Of a DNA stretch of 64,000 bases, positions 42,719 to 55,510 are shown in pieces. How positions within the stretch are numbered: position 1 is the stretch's first letter; every line of letters starts with the position of its first letter. The position numbers were made by a program, and so were the translations under genes. The notes beneath the pieces were generated by a model that saw only the letters and a list, made by a program, of their open reading frames with translations, had not been told where the DNA came from and did no database searches. Source of the stretch: Hyperoplus lanceolatus (taxonomy: Eukaryota > Chordata > Actinopteri > Uranoscopiformes > Ammodytidae); assembly GCA_026929865.2 (NCBI GenBank), contig CM049409.1:15777452-15841451 (forward strand). Direction: 5' to 3'.

Positions 42719-44222
42719 CTAGGTCTTGGGTCTAAGAGTGGCTTTGTCGGAAAACTTGCCTTTGCCCACTGGGTTACTTGCTGGGTTTGAATGAAGGGAG
42801 GTGGTCAAAGCTGACAGTTGACTTTGTATTTGAAACACCATCTTCTTCAGTTGCTCAATTTCAGAAGACTGCTCAACCACAGTACATGAACCAGCACTAT
42901 AGACATGGGATGCACCATGTGATTTAGAAATGGTGAATGCTTGCTTGGCTGTACCCAAGTGATGCTTCATACGACAGGCTTTAGCAGCGTGTCTATCCTC
43001 CTCCACACGAATTAGCAGGAGTAACTCTGCAAAGGATGGGGGGGTTGTCTTTCTTTTTCTCCAACTGTAAATCACTGATGAGGGCATTGTTCCAACAGCC
43101 ACGACAAAACTGTTTCAAGAGATGCCGATTTAGTTCAGTGGGAGACACCCCACCTCTCTTCAAGGCTGTGTTCAAGACTACTTGAAGACGATGCATATAG
43201 TCAGAGGGCGTTTCCCCAATGTTTTGCAAGGTACTCAAAAACTTGGCAAAACATTCATCCCCATCGGCTACAGTGCCGTACACTGACTCTAACAGCTCAA
43301 GATATGCATTGGGTAAGGCACGAGGGCCTAAATGTTTCACAACATCAGTAGCTGGTGGCAGCAAGCTATCAAAGATCTTGTGAGTTCAATCCAAGTCAGA
43401 TATAGCCGGATCTATGAGAAGCAAATCCACATTTGTCCGCCATGTCTCATAATCAGCTTCATTACTGGGTCTTGCAGTTTTCCCAGAAAAGGCTCTGATT
43501 CTGACCTTTCCATGAAAATGGGATGCACCATTTTCTGCCTTTACAATGTGTTCCACCAATACCTTCTGAATTTCAGGTGGATTAAGCACATCAGCTGATA
43601 GTGTGGGATGGCTTCGACGACAGGTTGCTGGAGGGGCAAGATAAGAAGCAAAATCACTGGTCAGGCTGGTCGATTTCTGTTCTTTATGTGCTGGAGGGAA
43701 ATTTGCACCAGTGTCTTTATGAAGGAATTTCTCCTCAGTTTCAGAGCGTGGCACTCTTCCACCATCATACAAGGCAGGTTTCTCTTCAGCCTTCATTTGC
43801 GGGGTCCGTGTTACAGAATGAGAGGACATTTTTTCTAGTTCCCCCTTAAGCAGAATTTCAAATGACTTTCCACTTAATTTTGCAATTGCCTGCAGTTCCT
43901 CCATGTAGCTCTTGGTGGCGCACCTGCGAGCAAGGGGACTATATACACTGTCTAAAGAGCAAACCTGGTAGATGACCTCCGGTGTGGTAGGACTTGTGTA
44001 TGTTAGGGGAAGCACAGGTGCAAGGGACTGCATTGCAGTTCCATGTGTGAACTCTAGAATACCATGTCGAGGGTATTCAGGTGTGTCAATGGTGAAAATA
44101 CGGTGTACAGCACCAAATTGGGAAAGATATCCCTCTAGTTCCTTATCTGTGTCAGTGTGAGTTAAGCTAACTATAACCACTGCATCTGGGATTTTTATGG
44201 ACTCTTGCATTACTATTTCCAT
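42719..44222 (-). pseudogene. Gypsy fossil: PNMA-like gag region
   Basis: The N-terminal part (VVIVSLTHTDTDKELEGYLS) resembles the RRM-like start of PNMA/ZCCHC12-type proteins, which derive from Ty3/Gypsy gag. The central part (ALPNAYLELLESVYG, GDECFAKFLSTLQ) resembles the PNMA capsid-like domain. This is the gag of the broken element and not a host PNMA gene, because protease and RT follow it directly. Confidence 0.78.
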
Positions 44223-44830
44223 ATTGTCAACAATTAACTCAGTATACCCAGAAAAGTATGTTCATTAATCCTCAACACAGCTCCTGGCTAACTCGCCACT
44301 TTATGTAACCCTAGGGTACACAATTTTACTTTAACTGAGATATGTTTGTAAATAATATGTTATCGAAAAATCGAACTGTAACAGAGTACTGGTCTAATAG
44401 CTAGGTTTGTCTCGTGGAGCTGGTGGAGGATTAAAGACACAACACATATATTTGGTAACCGGTTTTGTATTTCAAATAAACAAAGAATAATCACTTGACT
44501 CAATCAAGGAAATATAAACAAACATAAATAAAAATTAGGCCTTCAATTCAATGAGATGTTCACACTTAGTATGGGCACACTTTACTCCATACATTTAGAT
44601 CCACAGTTCCCAGTTCTACTCAAACATTAATTAGACTAAACATAAAACAATGCATCCCACACACTTCATTCACTGCAGGTTATATGTGTTTGTGGGTGCA
44701 GTATGTTCAAGGAAGTCAGTGTTTGTTTGGGCAGGGGAAATCCTACCATACTCCAGGCAGCCAGGGTTTAAGCCTGCCTAAACGTGCAAAAAAATGAATG
44801 AATAATCAATTAGAGCTTAGGCTACCTTAA

Positions 44831-47167
44831 AGGGGACATATTATGAAAAACAAAACATTGCAGGTGTTTGGGCACCCTTTTAGGTTATTGGGGTCCCTAC
44901 CAGCACACACAAGCTTCAAAAAAACAAATGTGTCAGTTTCTTCAGGGATGCTTTTTTAGAAAAAAGGGGGATTTGAAGGTTTCTTCCAAAAAACACAGAC
45001 TGGTGACGAAACCGGTCGGTTTTCATTACCATAAATATTCCCACGGGAAAGCTTACCAGCAACTCGGTAGTTGATTGGCAAATCAAGACGCCCCTTTGGT
45101 AATCACACACAGCTGAGCCTCCACTCGCTCATGCAACAACAGAGGAGAAGCAAGCTGCAGTGTTAGCTCATCCTCAAGCTACCATCACACCCCAGCCTCG
45201 AAGCAGACCAGGGCTGAATGGATTTACTTCATTTTTTGTTTGGCTATGCCCAGCAAAGGTTGGCAATCTAGTGTGATCTGCTGTTATACTGGAGTGTGGA
45301 GGAGATTGTGCCTGGAAGACAGAGAGACACCATCTCTCCTCTGGAAATGTAAGTAGTCCTATTTAAAAACAAATCTGTCCGTTAATGAGTTCAATGTGTG
45401 TAATGTGCTTTAATTTATCCCTCCTATAATAACCAACGCCGACTGAAACGAGAGAATGTCTCTGGGTTAAGTAGTTAGCGTTAGCGCCCGTTAGCTTTTA
45501 TGCTAACGGTTAGATCTGTGAGTCTGTCCGTGACAGCCCCTGTGTGAAAACAGACGGTGAAACTGTATGGTGTGTTGGAAACTGAAGAGTATTTGTTTGT
45601 TGTTGACAGTGTGTAGTTATGCAAGCAGTCGTGGTACATGCAGCAGTAGGCCTATTACATCTCCAGTGTCATAAAATAGACAGGAATAGCCTACTGTAAG
45701 TTGCCTCTGCTGCTGTTTGTTTCCTGTCCATTATATTTCAAAAAGCACACAGTATCACTCAGAACTCGTTTCTTCTTGAGCAAGGGCTATACTAACTTAT
45801 TAGTGGCCCATCTTATTTAATAATGGAAGAAAAAATATATTTTCATTAGTGTGTAGCTTTGCCATAACTACAGATGTATCATGTATGTAGGCTACACATG
45901 ATGTAACATTGAATGTGCCATGTTTTACAGCTATCTGGGTGACCTGACGGAGCGTTGACCCACAAGGACCGTCACACTATCCGTTCCATCAGAGGACTGT
46001 TCACTGGGTGGGACAGGTGGTCTTCTTCAGGGCCCACCAGCAACAACTGGACAGTTACATACAATATGGCTTTGCTTCTGTTTGAATTATGTACACTTTA
46101 TATTTCCATTTCACTGGCTATGAATAAACTGCTTTATTTTTAAGTATGGTTTTGGTCATTTTAAAATGTAATGATACTGTTTCAAAGAAAACATCTTCAG
46201 AGAGATAAAGGGTTGAATTAAAAAACGTATAAGTCAATGCATGTAGATCGGTCTGAAAACTAGTCCAACATCCTGACTATGAAAATGTGAGTTTCAAGTA
46301 ATCCTTTACTACACGAAGCAAACAGTGACAGTAAGCAACACAATACATGTTTTAACAGTAAAACTTTATTATAAATGAGTGATCACAATACAAATGATAC
46401 ATTACCTACTAGATATTGAAAGGGTGTCAGATAATTTGCAGCTCTGACTGTAATTGTTTCTATATATTTTTTTTTTACAAAAGATAATGTCTTTCCAGTG
46501 GATCTTGACATGATACATTCCTTTCCTGCCACGTTACTGTACATGTACAGCATGGCTTCACAACCAAAGCTTTTTCACTCCACTGGGTTGTAGATCATTC
46601 CCCAGTTTAACCAGTAGAGACATACATAAAACGTTGTATGTTACAAGTTTAGAGAGTTTATTCATAAATACTTACCTCATATTCTGTTACTGACTGTGAC
46701 ATATTTAAACTGTATTTACCTGAGGATAATGTCAGGGAAACCAGAAATATTGATGCAATTTTCACAGTTTTCAGCTCAGACTCCTGCCTGACCAGGTTCA
46801 GTTGTAAAGCTTTTGGTAAATAAATGATAAGTGTGCTGATATTTGCTGTAGAAATGAAGGTAAACATGGTAACATCGATCTCCATGCTGCATTGGCCAAA
46901 AGTAAACAAAACTGACAGCTGGGCGTGTGCCATGCCCATATAGGTAGGTATAGAGTAAATGAGCAGGGCGGTGCATGCACGCCCATGTAGATAGGAGGGG
47001 GGTAGATGTCAAAACCAAATTTTTTAGGGAGAGGCCAAAAAAGGCAATGAAGAAATGGGCATTGGTAGAAAACTAATGGGCTTTTTGTACAATAGACCAT
47101 TAAAACCTTTTCTAGTAGACCTCGGAAATACACATTTAAACCCGAGTTTTTGCATAATATGTCCCCT
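44831..47167. mobile_element. TTAA-flanked DNA transposon inside the LTR
   Basis: The ends AGGGGACATATTATG and CATAATATGTCCCCT are perfect 15-bp inverted repeats flanked by TTAA at 44827-44830 and 47168-47171. A TTAA target fits Kolobok or piggyBac. The ends do not start with the CCC usual for piggyBac, so Kolobok-like is preferred. At 2337 bp it has no full transposase frame. It carries a possible small two-exon unit (45246-46128), and on the minus strand AT-rich sequence with donor-like GGTAAGT strings near 46673-46725. Confidence 0.85.
45246..46128 (+). other. Possible small spliced unit in the TTAA element
   Basis: An ATG at 45246 opens MPSKGWQSSVICCYTG and reaches a donor-like GTAAGT at 45349. 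A pyrimidine-poor but canonical TTTTACAG acceptor ends at 45930. Joining these gives about 39 codons ending SIWVT and a stop. An AATAAA lies at 46123-46128. The predicted peptide is not recognised and may be a remnant of a transposase first exon. Prediction from sequence only. Confidence 0.3.
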
Positions 47168-47864
47168 TTAAAATAAGTGCGCCATGTTACTGTTTATTGT
47201 ATTTAGGATTTTAGCTCATTTGGACGCTGTTTGGGCCGTCTGTTTATTTATATAGGCTATTGGCGATATTATGTCTACTTTCAGTTTCATAACTGACCCA
47301 CCAAGTAACGTGATTAGTGTTCTGAAAGATACTTAGATTATAAAACAAGAGTTCCAAAACACAGATGATGATTCAACAAACTAATTTATGACTTTATATT
47401 ACACTAGAAATGCACGGGTAGATTTGATTAGACAGCATACAGATGCAGCTGCGCATGAAATGAGCAGGAAATGGATAATTGAACTCGGAGCAACCGATTT
47501 CAGCAGTGTACGAACAACGTAAGGAGTGTTTCTCCTAAGACACCGTTCGGGAACCACGACTGCAGAGGTAAACAACTTTGGTAAGTCATAACGTAGGAGT
47601 CTTCGTAGCTCGCTAAGAGAGGACGTTATCGGGAAACCGGCCCCAGGTAAGTATGGTTTGTTTCCAGGGTTGGTAAGTTTGGTTGTGTCTCTCCTGTGTT
47701 GTGCTTCTCTTACAAAAGTTCTGATTGACTGGGGTTTTAACTGTGTCCTGCTGCCTGAATGCTTAATTAGCTGATTTGGTTCACCTGGGGAATGGGGGTT
47801 GGCTCAGGGGATTTGATTGGCTCAGGGGATGTGATTGACAGTTTGCCAATTTCAACAGTGTTAC

Positions 47865-50350
47865 ATCTCTATAATATGAGTTCCTATGGAAACCCACCAC
47901 CTGGGAAATGGGACATAATTATAGAGGATTAACCACAAAGTAACCCTATTCACATTCACTGTCAAATCATATGTCTCCTCTCCTCTTTTTGTCCTTCCCT
48001 TCATTTGATCTCCTCCTCTCTGTCCTCATTCCTCCCGTGATCACACATTTACAAACCATATTGTCATCATTCTCTTTGGTCTTCTCTTCCCTACCTTGCC
48101 TCCTATCTTCTTCCTTTTATTTCCATCCTCCTCTTTTCTTCTGCACTCCATTTGTCTGCATTAGATAGAGCCTGTCATATTAATTAATGTGATCAACTGT
48201 CCATGTCATCGCTGATAACAGTCCTTCAAAATGCAGGACATTTTGTCTTATTAGCTGATTGGATGAATAACTGACTGATTGGAGGAAGGAGAGGAAATGG
48301 CTAACTTTTTGCAGGTGCACTGTTTGTGTTACTCATGCGCTCATGGATATGCTTTCGACTGCTGAGCTTAGACTGTGCATATAATGAGTCTACCCAATGT
48401 GACAAAAAGTCAGTTGAATAAATATCAGTTCTTGTTCTGGTAATACTTCAAAACAACAGGCACAGGACTAGAGATATGGAACTAACAGCAAACACTGAAT
48501 AAAAACGGGTTGCAAGAAAAGTGTTTTCTATCAACTTTGCGGGTTTAGTAATAGGCCCCAAAGCTACTGAGTGCATTATGAAAAGGCAATGAATTTGCCC
48601 TGGGCCTATTCTCCCAGGCTAGCGCACATATAACCAGGGGCGAGGAATGTGAAAAGCATCTTCAGTGTAGAGCTATCATGTCCATTGTCTATACATGACA
48701 GGTGAGTGTGTGGGCAGCAGACACATGAGATGACTGAGTGTGTGGCAGACAGAGAGTGGCTGGGTGATTGTCAGGCTTCCAGTGTGGAGTGATCCATCTT
48801 CAGCGGGTGAATCCATAGTTGACTGTTGGCTGTTGAATGCAAATATGTAACATTAAAGTGTCACTCCTGTGATAACTCAATGGTTACATTTCAGCAGACA
48901 GAGGTGACCATTTAATAGTGGACCATATTTTAAGTACAAATTACTTTTTACAGAGAAATTCAAATCAATGGGTGGATTTACGTTTTCAGGACTTATTACA
49001 GGTGAACACGGCTGGCACACTGGTTGAGTGTCTGTTGAAAGCTATAGATTGCTCATCCTTATTAAAGAGCTGTAATATTCACATGATGGGAAAAATGAAG
49101 GTTCAGATACAAAACATTCAACAAAGGTTAATTATTGGTTGATAAACAAGGGTATGCCCAAATGCCTGTGGGATTTGACAGTGAGAGTGCTGATGTATTT
49201 CATTCAGTAAATTTTAAAAAAAACATATGCATACATATGATAATAATTAAGGCAGAAAAATGTATAGTAAGCAATTTGAGCCATGGGTTCCCTTGACATA
49301 CTGTATATTCAATTACGCGTATTTCTTATCATTTATTAAATGCAATGTTGACTTGACCAGCACTGACCCCTAAAAATGATTAAGGAGAAACCTATTAGAA
49401 TAGGAATATGTGAAAAAGAAGAACAATCACACGATTGAAGTCAAAACTGCTACAACAAAATGTGTGGAAACCCAGTGTACTGCGTGCTGCCATTTCACAG
49501 CCTCCCCTCTCACCTGGCACTTGTATTGCATTCAACACTTACACTGCTTTGTGCCTCAAGTGTGCTAATTGGAAAATAGCAACTGACTCGATTTACATAA
49601 GTGGTCTTAATAAATCAAGTACTGAACTTGGGTAAGCTGCTTCCTATGTGTTGCACACTTCTAGTTTTCATGCCTGTTAAAGGCATTTTGTGGCTGATTT
49701 GCTTACTGTTGAAACCAGGATATACAGTACCTGTTCTATGCTTACTTACCCACAATAAACTGTGTGCTTTTTCTGGGACCTTTGTATGTGTGCATGCACT
49801 GGCTGACCTCAAAAACCAGGCTTTCAGTTTACAGCACCACATCTATGATGGATGACTGAGTGGCTGGGTGATGGCTACAACCAGGTTTTGAGTGCAGAAC
49901 GCTCATATATAACATGCGTGTGTGGGTGACAGTCGCAGAGATGTGCTGAATCTTAAACACAGCTACTCCTCCGCATAAAGGCTGCATTCACCCACAAGGA
50001 GAATAACACAGTTAGGCTTTCACCTAAACTGCAGAGCCCAGATACATACGGTTTCCCTGTATATGTATTGGATATATCACAACATTGAAATAGCATTAAG
50101 AGTCAATTGTATTCTTCATACACGTTTATATTTAAATTATGTAATTTTCATTTACATCTCTGTGTCATTTGTCTTAGTTTGATCCTCTCCTTTTTTTCGA
50201 GTTGTTTGTTGTTCTTGTGAATTGTATTAGGTGTTATTGAAGAGAGCCTGAGAATCAATAATTGAATTACCGTCGACTGCTTCATGAATTTTTGTGCGTA
50301 TGAAAATACATAACTTTGACTTTTTTTTAAATATCATATAAAGATATTTG
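47865..50350. other. Unassigned DNA with a pyrimidine-rich stretch
   Basis: The plus strand is pyrimidine-rich at about 47970-48150. No gene recognised. Confidence 0.4.
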
Positions 50351-50560
50351 TAGGGCTGTCTATATAATCTATATTTTTTAAATCGGCATTAATGTTAGAA
50401 TTTGCATAGTAAATCGCGATTAATCCAAAAAATTATCAGATCATGTTTAAAATTCTATTATTTTGCATTCCGCCACAGTTTTTCAGTCCATCTTAACAAC
50501 GAAAAATCATTTCTTACAAGTGTATCTTGCTAGGGAATCAAGTGAAGGCAAAGAAAGTTA
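50351..50560. mobile_element. Probable fragment of a TAGGGCTGTC-type repeat
   Basis: It starts TAGGGCTGTC and contains CGCGATTAATCC, resembling the repeat start at 28703. It is short and diverged, and the right end is not defined. Confidence 0.35.
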
Positions 50561-53249
50561 CTTTATAACCTTGACTTCGAGATTTATTTCAAATCTGAAG
50601 ACTACAATGAGCCGCAGCGGTAGTAGATGCGGCGGGATTTAAAAAAAATATGTTCTCAGATAATAATTAAAGCATTAAAGCTGGTAGCCCTCATAATTTG
50701 TTTTTCCTTTTAATATTAGTTAAAAAATAATAGTTTTGCTTGACTGTCGTCAAGAAATATGTATCCTATCAGAAGTCCAATAGAGATGTTTTGAATGATG
50801 GGTGTTACAATGCCTTACGATTAATCCTAATTTTACTGATCAGTTGTAAAGCCTAATCATGCTAAATCGACCAAGCAGAAAGTACTCGAGTAATTTTTAA
50901 ACCTGGTTCATAAGTTGTTTATTTGTATTCATCCATTGAAAGACACTGAGGGCTATTGAAACTGTAGCTTTCAATTAATAGTTGGAGTAGTACAACTTTT
51001 AAATATATGCAGTTAAAGTTCAATTAACACAATAAACTCCTCTCTGACATATCACCTGTTACATTGTTTGCCATGAAGCCACTTACCAAAGGTAACTGTA
51101 CAAACTCTGCAATGAAACTGCCACGGTTCACACAGTTCAGCGCTGACAAGGCTTGACTGCAGTCGAGCAATGTCACCCTAGACACCTGCTTTTTCTCTTT
51201 TTTTACACCACTGGGAAGCTGCATACACCTCTGCTCTTCTGCTACTTTTTACCAAAGTCTACAAAGGCCCGAAAGCCTTTTAACAAGTGTAAAAAGGCAG
51301 AAAGTCTAACGTCTATCTGTTTTTTAAAATTGAATGTGGGAGCAGTGTCAGTCAGTTGGTATACCGTGTGACTTGTTCAGGAAGAGCAAAACAGCGTGGG
51401 TGACATCTATCTCTCTCTCTCATTCTCTGTGTCAATTTCCCCCGCTCTCTCAATCTATTTCTCTGACTTTGACTAAACCAGGGCGTCAGGACTTTGTGAC
51501 AGCTTCACAAAAAGGCGTATTTTGAAGTTAAAATGTGGGGTTCTTCTCAAACGGGGGTAGATAAGGGGGTCTTTGTGTGGAATTAATCTATGTGCGAGTA
51601 CGTTTGTGTGTGAATTTGAGTCTATACATGCGTGATACATATTTAGAGTTACAGTCCGTGGGCCGAGGGCAGGAAAGGGGAAGATTATTTAAAAATGGTG
51701 TGACTGATGGCTCGATTGTCATGGCTGATTCAAGCCATTCAAGATATAAAAAGCATGTATACTCTATAATCATAACTTTCTCATTCAAAGAGCTTTTGTC
51801 TTAGACTATTTTCAGAGATGCTCAACATGTCCTTTGACAAATAGTCAAATAATTGCCGGAAACAACCCTCAGATTATCTCTTGAAGAAGGCAATACAGTA
51901 GAAACTATTTAGGGAATAACGCATTGTGTGCTGAAAAAGATTTACATTTTGATGGACTTCATACTAGTTTGTACAAGTTCATGCTTGCACTCACTTGCAT
52001 TCACTGTCTGTAAATACGCAATCTTTACATACTGTACATCTCAGGATTAGTTCATGACATTATCGCAATTAATGTAGTGTCATTGTTTACATCCACAATT
52101 ATGGCAACAACAACTACATCATACAAGCTATTTCAAATGAAGCACCAACTTGAAAAAGCAACTCAATCTTTAACAGACACCATTTCATAATAATTAGGCA
52201 AATGTAATGACCCCCTGATAATGTTTTTTGAAAATATTAAAACAAATAAATTTAAAAAAACAAGGCATGACTGAGTTGCTACAGCCCAGCACCTTCACAC
52301 ACTTAACTCCAGTGCACACTGCCTCCCAGAGCCCAGTGATGAATGTCCATCTCTTTTTTTCTTTAGGCTATTTGCTAATGGCATCTTTAGTTTGGATACG
52401 TTTAGGGGGCATTGCAAATAAATGATGGTTAAGGTTATTAAAAAAAACGTAGTTAAGGTTAGAGAAAGATTGTGAATACGGTTCTAAAAAGCTAAGATAT
52501 ATTGAACGAAGGCTATCATGCATGTTTGGAAAAACTGCAAGAAGAACTAAGAGTAGTATGTAAGCTGTTTCAACAGATACTCAAAACTTTATTGAAGCAG
52601 CATTAGAGATTGCCAACTTTATTGAGCTTTATCATGTTAGGTCATCAGATCTGACATAATAGAAAGATTAAATTAGATTAATATCGGGCAGTGAGTTGGA
52701 AATATTATATGAATTGCAATTGCACATAGTGTGCTTCTCAACCCACAATACAACACCATATGTTCCAACAACTCTCTCAACAAAACTTTAGAGGGGAAAA
52801 GAGGAAGAAACCCCAAGGAGAGCGACTGAGGAGGGATCCATCTCCCAGGACGGACAGGTGTGCAGCAGATGTCATGTGTACATAAAAGACCAAGAGAAAA
52901 ACAGTAAAGAAACATAATTCAATGAATAAATCATTACGTGCAGAAAATAAAACATCTTGACAAAATATGTTCACTAACATGTAAAATCTTAAAATAAATC
53001 AAAACAATACATTTATCTTAAGGGTTGAGGCCACAGAGCAGGGATACCGCTGATGGGGATAAAGCACCGTGCTCATGGGCACTCATCCATCCATCCAACC
53101 AGCCCTTCATCCCTCCACCAAGCCTGCCAGCCAAGGAGCCAAGGAGTCCTTGAACCAGCTCGCCAACTGGTTATCCCGATATCCCTCAATCCATTCTGGC
53201 CACAGCTCCAAAAATGTAATTGAACTGTTCGCTTGCCCGCAAGCACCCA
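50561..53249. other. Unassigned DNA
   Basis: About 2.7 kb with no recognised gene. 52795-52880 contains GGAGGGATCCATCTCCCAGG, a string that feels like part of a dispersed fish repeat, but I cannot name it. Confidence 0.35.
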
Positions 53250-53310
53250 TACACACACACACACGAGTACACTCACACACACACACACACACGCTCACAC
53301 ACACACACCG
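53250..53310. repeat. Interrupted (CA)n
   Basis: CA run with GAGTACACT and CGCT interruptions. Confidence 0.9.
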
Positions 53311-53469
53311 CACACTGTCTCCCTTCCTCTCTGTTTTGATCTTTTGTGTTGCCTATGTTTCATCCGCACTCTAGCCAACAGTCAGGATCTGTCGTACAGA
53401 CTTGGACTAAGAACCATCCCCTTGTTCCAATGAGAAAATGCGTTTGTGTCTTTCTCAATACTAGGAGGC

Positions 53470-53503
<34 letters not shown>
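53470..53503. repeat. (GT)n microsatellite
   Basis: About 17 GT units. Confidence 0.95.
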
Positions 53504-53504
<1 letters not shown>

Positions 53505-53703
53505 TTTGTGAGTGCTGCGGAAACAGATGTAATATCACAGAGAACATCTGTCTCTAGTGTGTTGAAAAGGGAAAAGGATATGCAAAGCCCTGCATTTGGC
53601 GGGGTTATGATGGGTGCATTTGTGTGTGGGTGTGTACTTGTGTGTGTGTTTCTTAGAGTTGAGCTTTTATTACTTCATAAATCTTTTTCTGCTAGCCGGG
53701 ATC

Positions 53704-53777
<74 letters not shown>
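53704..53777. repeat. (GT)n microsatellite
   Basis: About 37 GT units. Confidence 0.96.
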
Positions 53778-53778
<1 letters not shown>

Positions 53779-53842
53779 GATCCTATGTGACGATTCTATT
53801 CATGCATGTTAAAAACTGCTGTAGGTCACAGACTAAAATCTT

Positions 53843-54017
53843 TTTTTTTTAAAGATTTTTTTGGCAGTTTTATGCTTTATTGATAGTGTAGAGACTGAAA
53901 TGGGGCAGAGAGGGGAGTGACATGCAGAGAACGACTGCGGGCTGGAATCGAACCCGGGTCCGCTGCTGGCCCACGCCCATGGGGGGACGCCCTACCAACT
54001 GAGCTAAGGGCACCCCT
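53843..54017 (-). mobile_element. tRNA-derived SINE, full length
   Basis: On the minus strand, a tRNA-like head has Pol III box A (TAGCTCAGTTGG) and box B (GGTTCGATTCC). A tail with CAATAAAGCATAAAACTGCC and terminal A runs follows. An exact 14-bp duplication CAGACTAAAATCTT flanks it at 53829-53842 and 54018-54031. The internal promoter could drive Pol III transcription. I recognise the head-tail combination as a common percomorph-type fish SINE. The intact duplication suggests a fairly recent insertion. Confidence 0.93.
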
Positions 54018-54031
54018 CAGACTAAAATCTT

Positions 54032-55502
54032 AACTGAAATATTGGTATTTAATGGTGGACTCACCTGCAAATTGTTCAACGACAAATTATAGCGCTGGAA
54101 AAATGTATTCACACATTTTTACTTTGATCAAAATAATAAAATAAATACTAGTAAAACAGAATGTAGCTCATAAGGGTAACGGCATGTAAACTCAAATAAT
54201 TATACAAGTAGCTTTAGCACAGGGCTGGACACATACAATAAACATCAACACTGTATTTCTTTATTTTTGCAGCATCATGAAAAAGCTTTCATCATGAGTT
54301 GAATTGTGTCATGATGTGTATTTAGCATTTCAACCTAATTTCTACAATTTATTTTTGTATGTGTTTTCTAAATTTGACAGCTGTATCATCATGCTGTGCT
54401 TCATGAACAATAGTGTATCTCAGATTATTTCATGCCAGAGATTTCATTCCTTGAAATGCACTGGTTAGAGGATACAAAAGTAGGCTTTGTTCTGGAAGGT
54501 TACATGCTTGCATCCTAAGACATAGAACAATTCCATAAATTGTTTCCTGTCCATCTTAATTTACGCTCTTATTTCTGCAATGGAGTTGTTTGGTTGCACA
54601 CAATGGAATACAGTGGGTGTACAGGAAGACACAAATGTATGTGAATTCAAACTGTTTTGTTTCACAGAAAGTGGAGTCTTCCTTCCAGAAAACGATACAA
54701 TGACAGTGTGACACCAGAATTCTCCCCGGAAACAACATTCTTTGAAACAGCCTGTGCCTCGAAAATTATTTAATTTTTTCAAAAGCTTTAAGTTGTGAAA
54801 TTCTGTCAGCAGGAGTTCTTCTGGTGCAGTGGTTGTCACTCACTTGCTCTCACCGTCACATGCCCTCTTTTAATTTCAATAAAAAAAATAAAAAATAAAA
54901 ACCATAATACAAGATGAACCTCAGAGGCATTATATATTTCCTTATAAGAGTATGAAAAAAAACATTTGATTCTGTGTATTTTCTTTCCAAGTCTTCCCAT
55001 TTTCCTTTTGATAGTCTCTTCATTTTCAATTTATTTTGGGACCCTACCCAACTTCTTTCTGCGGAAACACAAATAAAAGCAGGCAGAGCTGCACCGCTAT
55101 GTGGAAACAAGGCTTTAGGTGCTTCAAATGTTGACCCAAACTATGTTTCAAGTTCCCATACCACCTCCCAACTTATATTTGGCCAGAGTGGCCTCTCTCT
55201 CATTCTGCTTTCAGGGTGGCAGGAATTGTATTGTTGAAGGAAATACATATAATTGAAAAACATGAGGGAGAAGAGATGATAGCAAAATAATAGCGATAAA
55301 TGGGAGGACATACATGCAGGCTAGAAGTCAAAAGGGAAAGGAAGAGTGAGGATAATAATAGCTTCACAGACTGAGGCAGAAAGGAGAAAAAGGGGAAAAG
55401 GAATAATTGATGCTGTCACAGTTACATTGTATCCATGCCATACCGCTTGATGGCTAGATTGGCACAAAGAAAACATTGTTATCCTTATAATACGTATTGT
55501 AA
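54032..55502. other. Unassigned DNA
   Basis: About 1.5 kb. The plus strand is purine-rich at about 55325-55400. No gene recognised. Confidence 0.4.
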
Positions 55503-55510
55503 ATAACAAC

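Larger units (their letters stand above)
40260..47864 (-). mobile_element. Broken Ty3/Gypsy-like LTR element, 5' part only
   Basis: Reading on the minus strand, the fossil has a 5' LTR, a PNMA-like gag region, an aspartic protease, reverse transcriptase and part of RNase H. No integrase, envelope or 3' LTR is seen before the recognisable sequence stops near 40260. The element is broken, with perhaps half a dozen or more breaks besides the missing 3' part. The LTR itself is interrupted by a TTAA-flanked DNA transposon. It looks moderately old. The Ty3/Gypsy call rests on protease-RT-RNase H order and RT style; the clade is not resolved. Confidence 0.85.
44304..47864 (-). repeat. 5' LTR of the Gypsy fossil, split by a DNA transposon
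   Basis: The LTR limits are TGTAACCC at 44304 and GTGTTACA ending at 47864, giving TGTAAC/GTTACA inverted termini. Removing the inserted TTAA element leaves about 1.2 kb. A candidate primer-binding site, TGGCGAGTTAGCCAGGAG on the minus strand, lies a few bases inside the LTR boundary; the priming tRNA was not identified. A segment at about 47500-47645 may be a further small insertion. Confidence 0.65.

Noticed and set aside
42719-44222. A host PNMA-family gene
   Set aside because: Protease, RT and RNase H of a Gypsy element follow on the same strand with an LTR upstream, and the region is broken.
47970-48168. Ser/Leu/Pro-rich 65-codon frame
   Set aside because: It reflects a pyrimidine-rich strand and not a conserved protein.
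53930-54010. A genuine tRNA gene
   Set aside because: Boxes A and B are present, but the cloverleaf is degenerate, a SINE tail follows, and a 14-bp target duplication encloses the whole unit.
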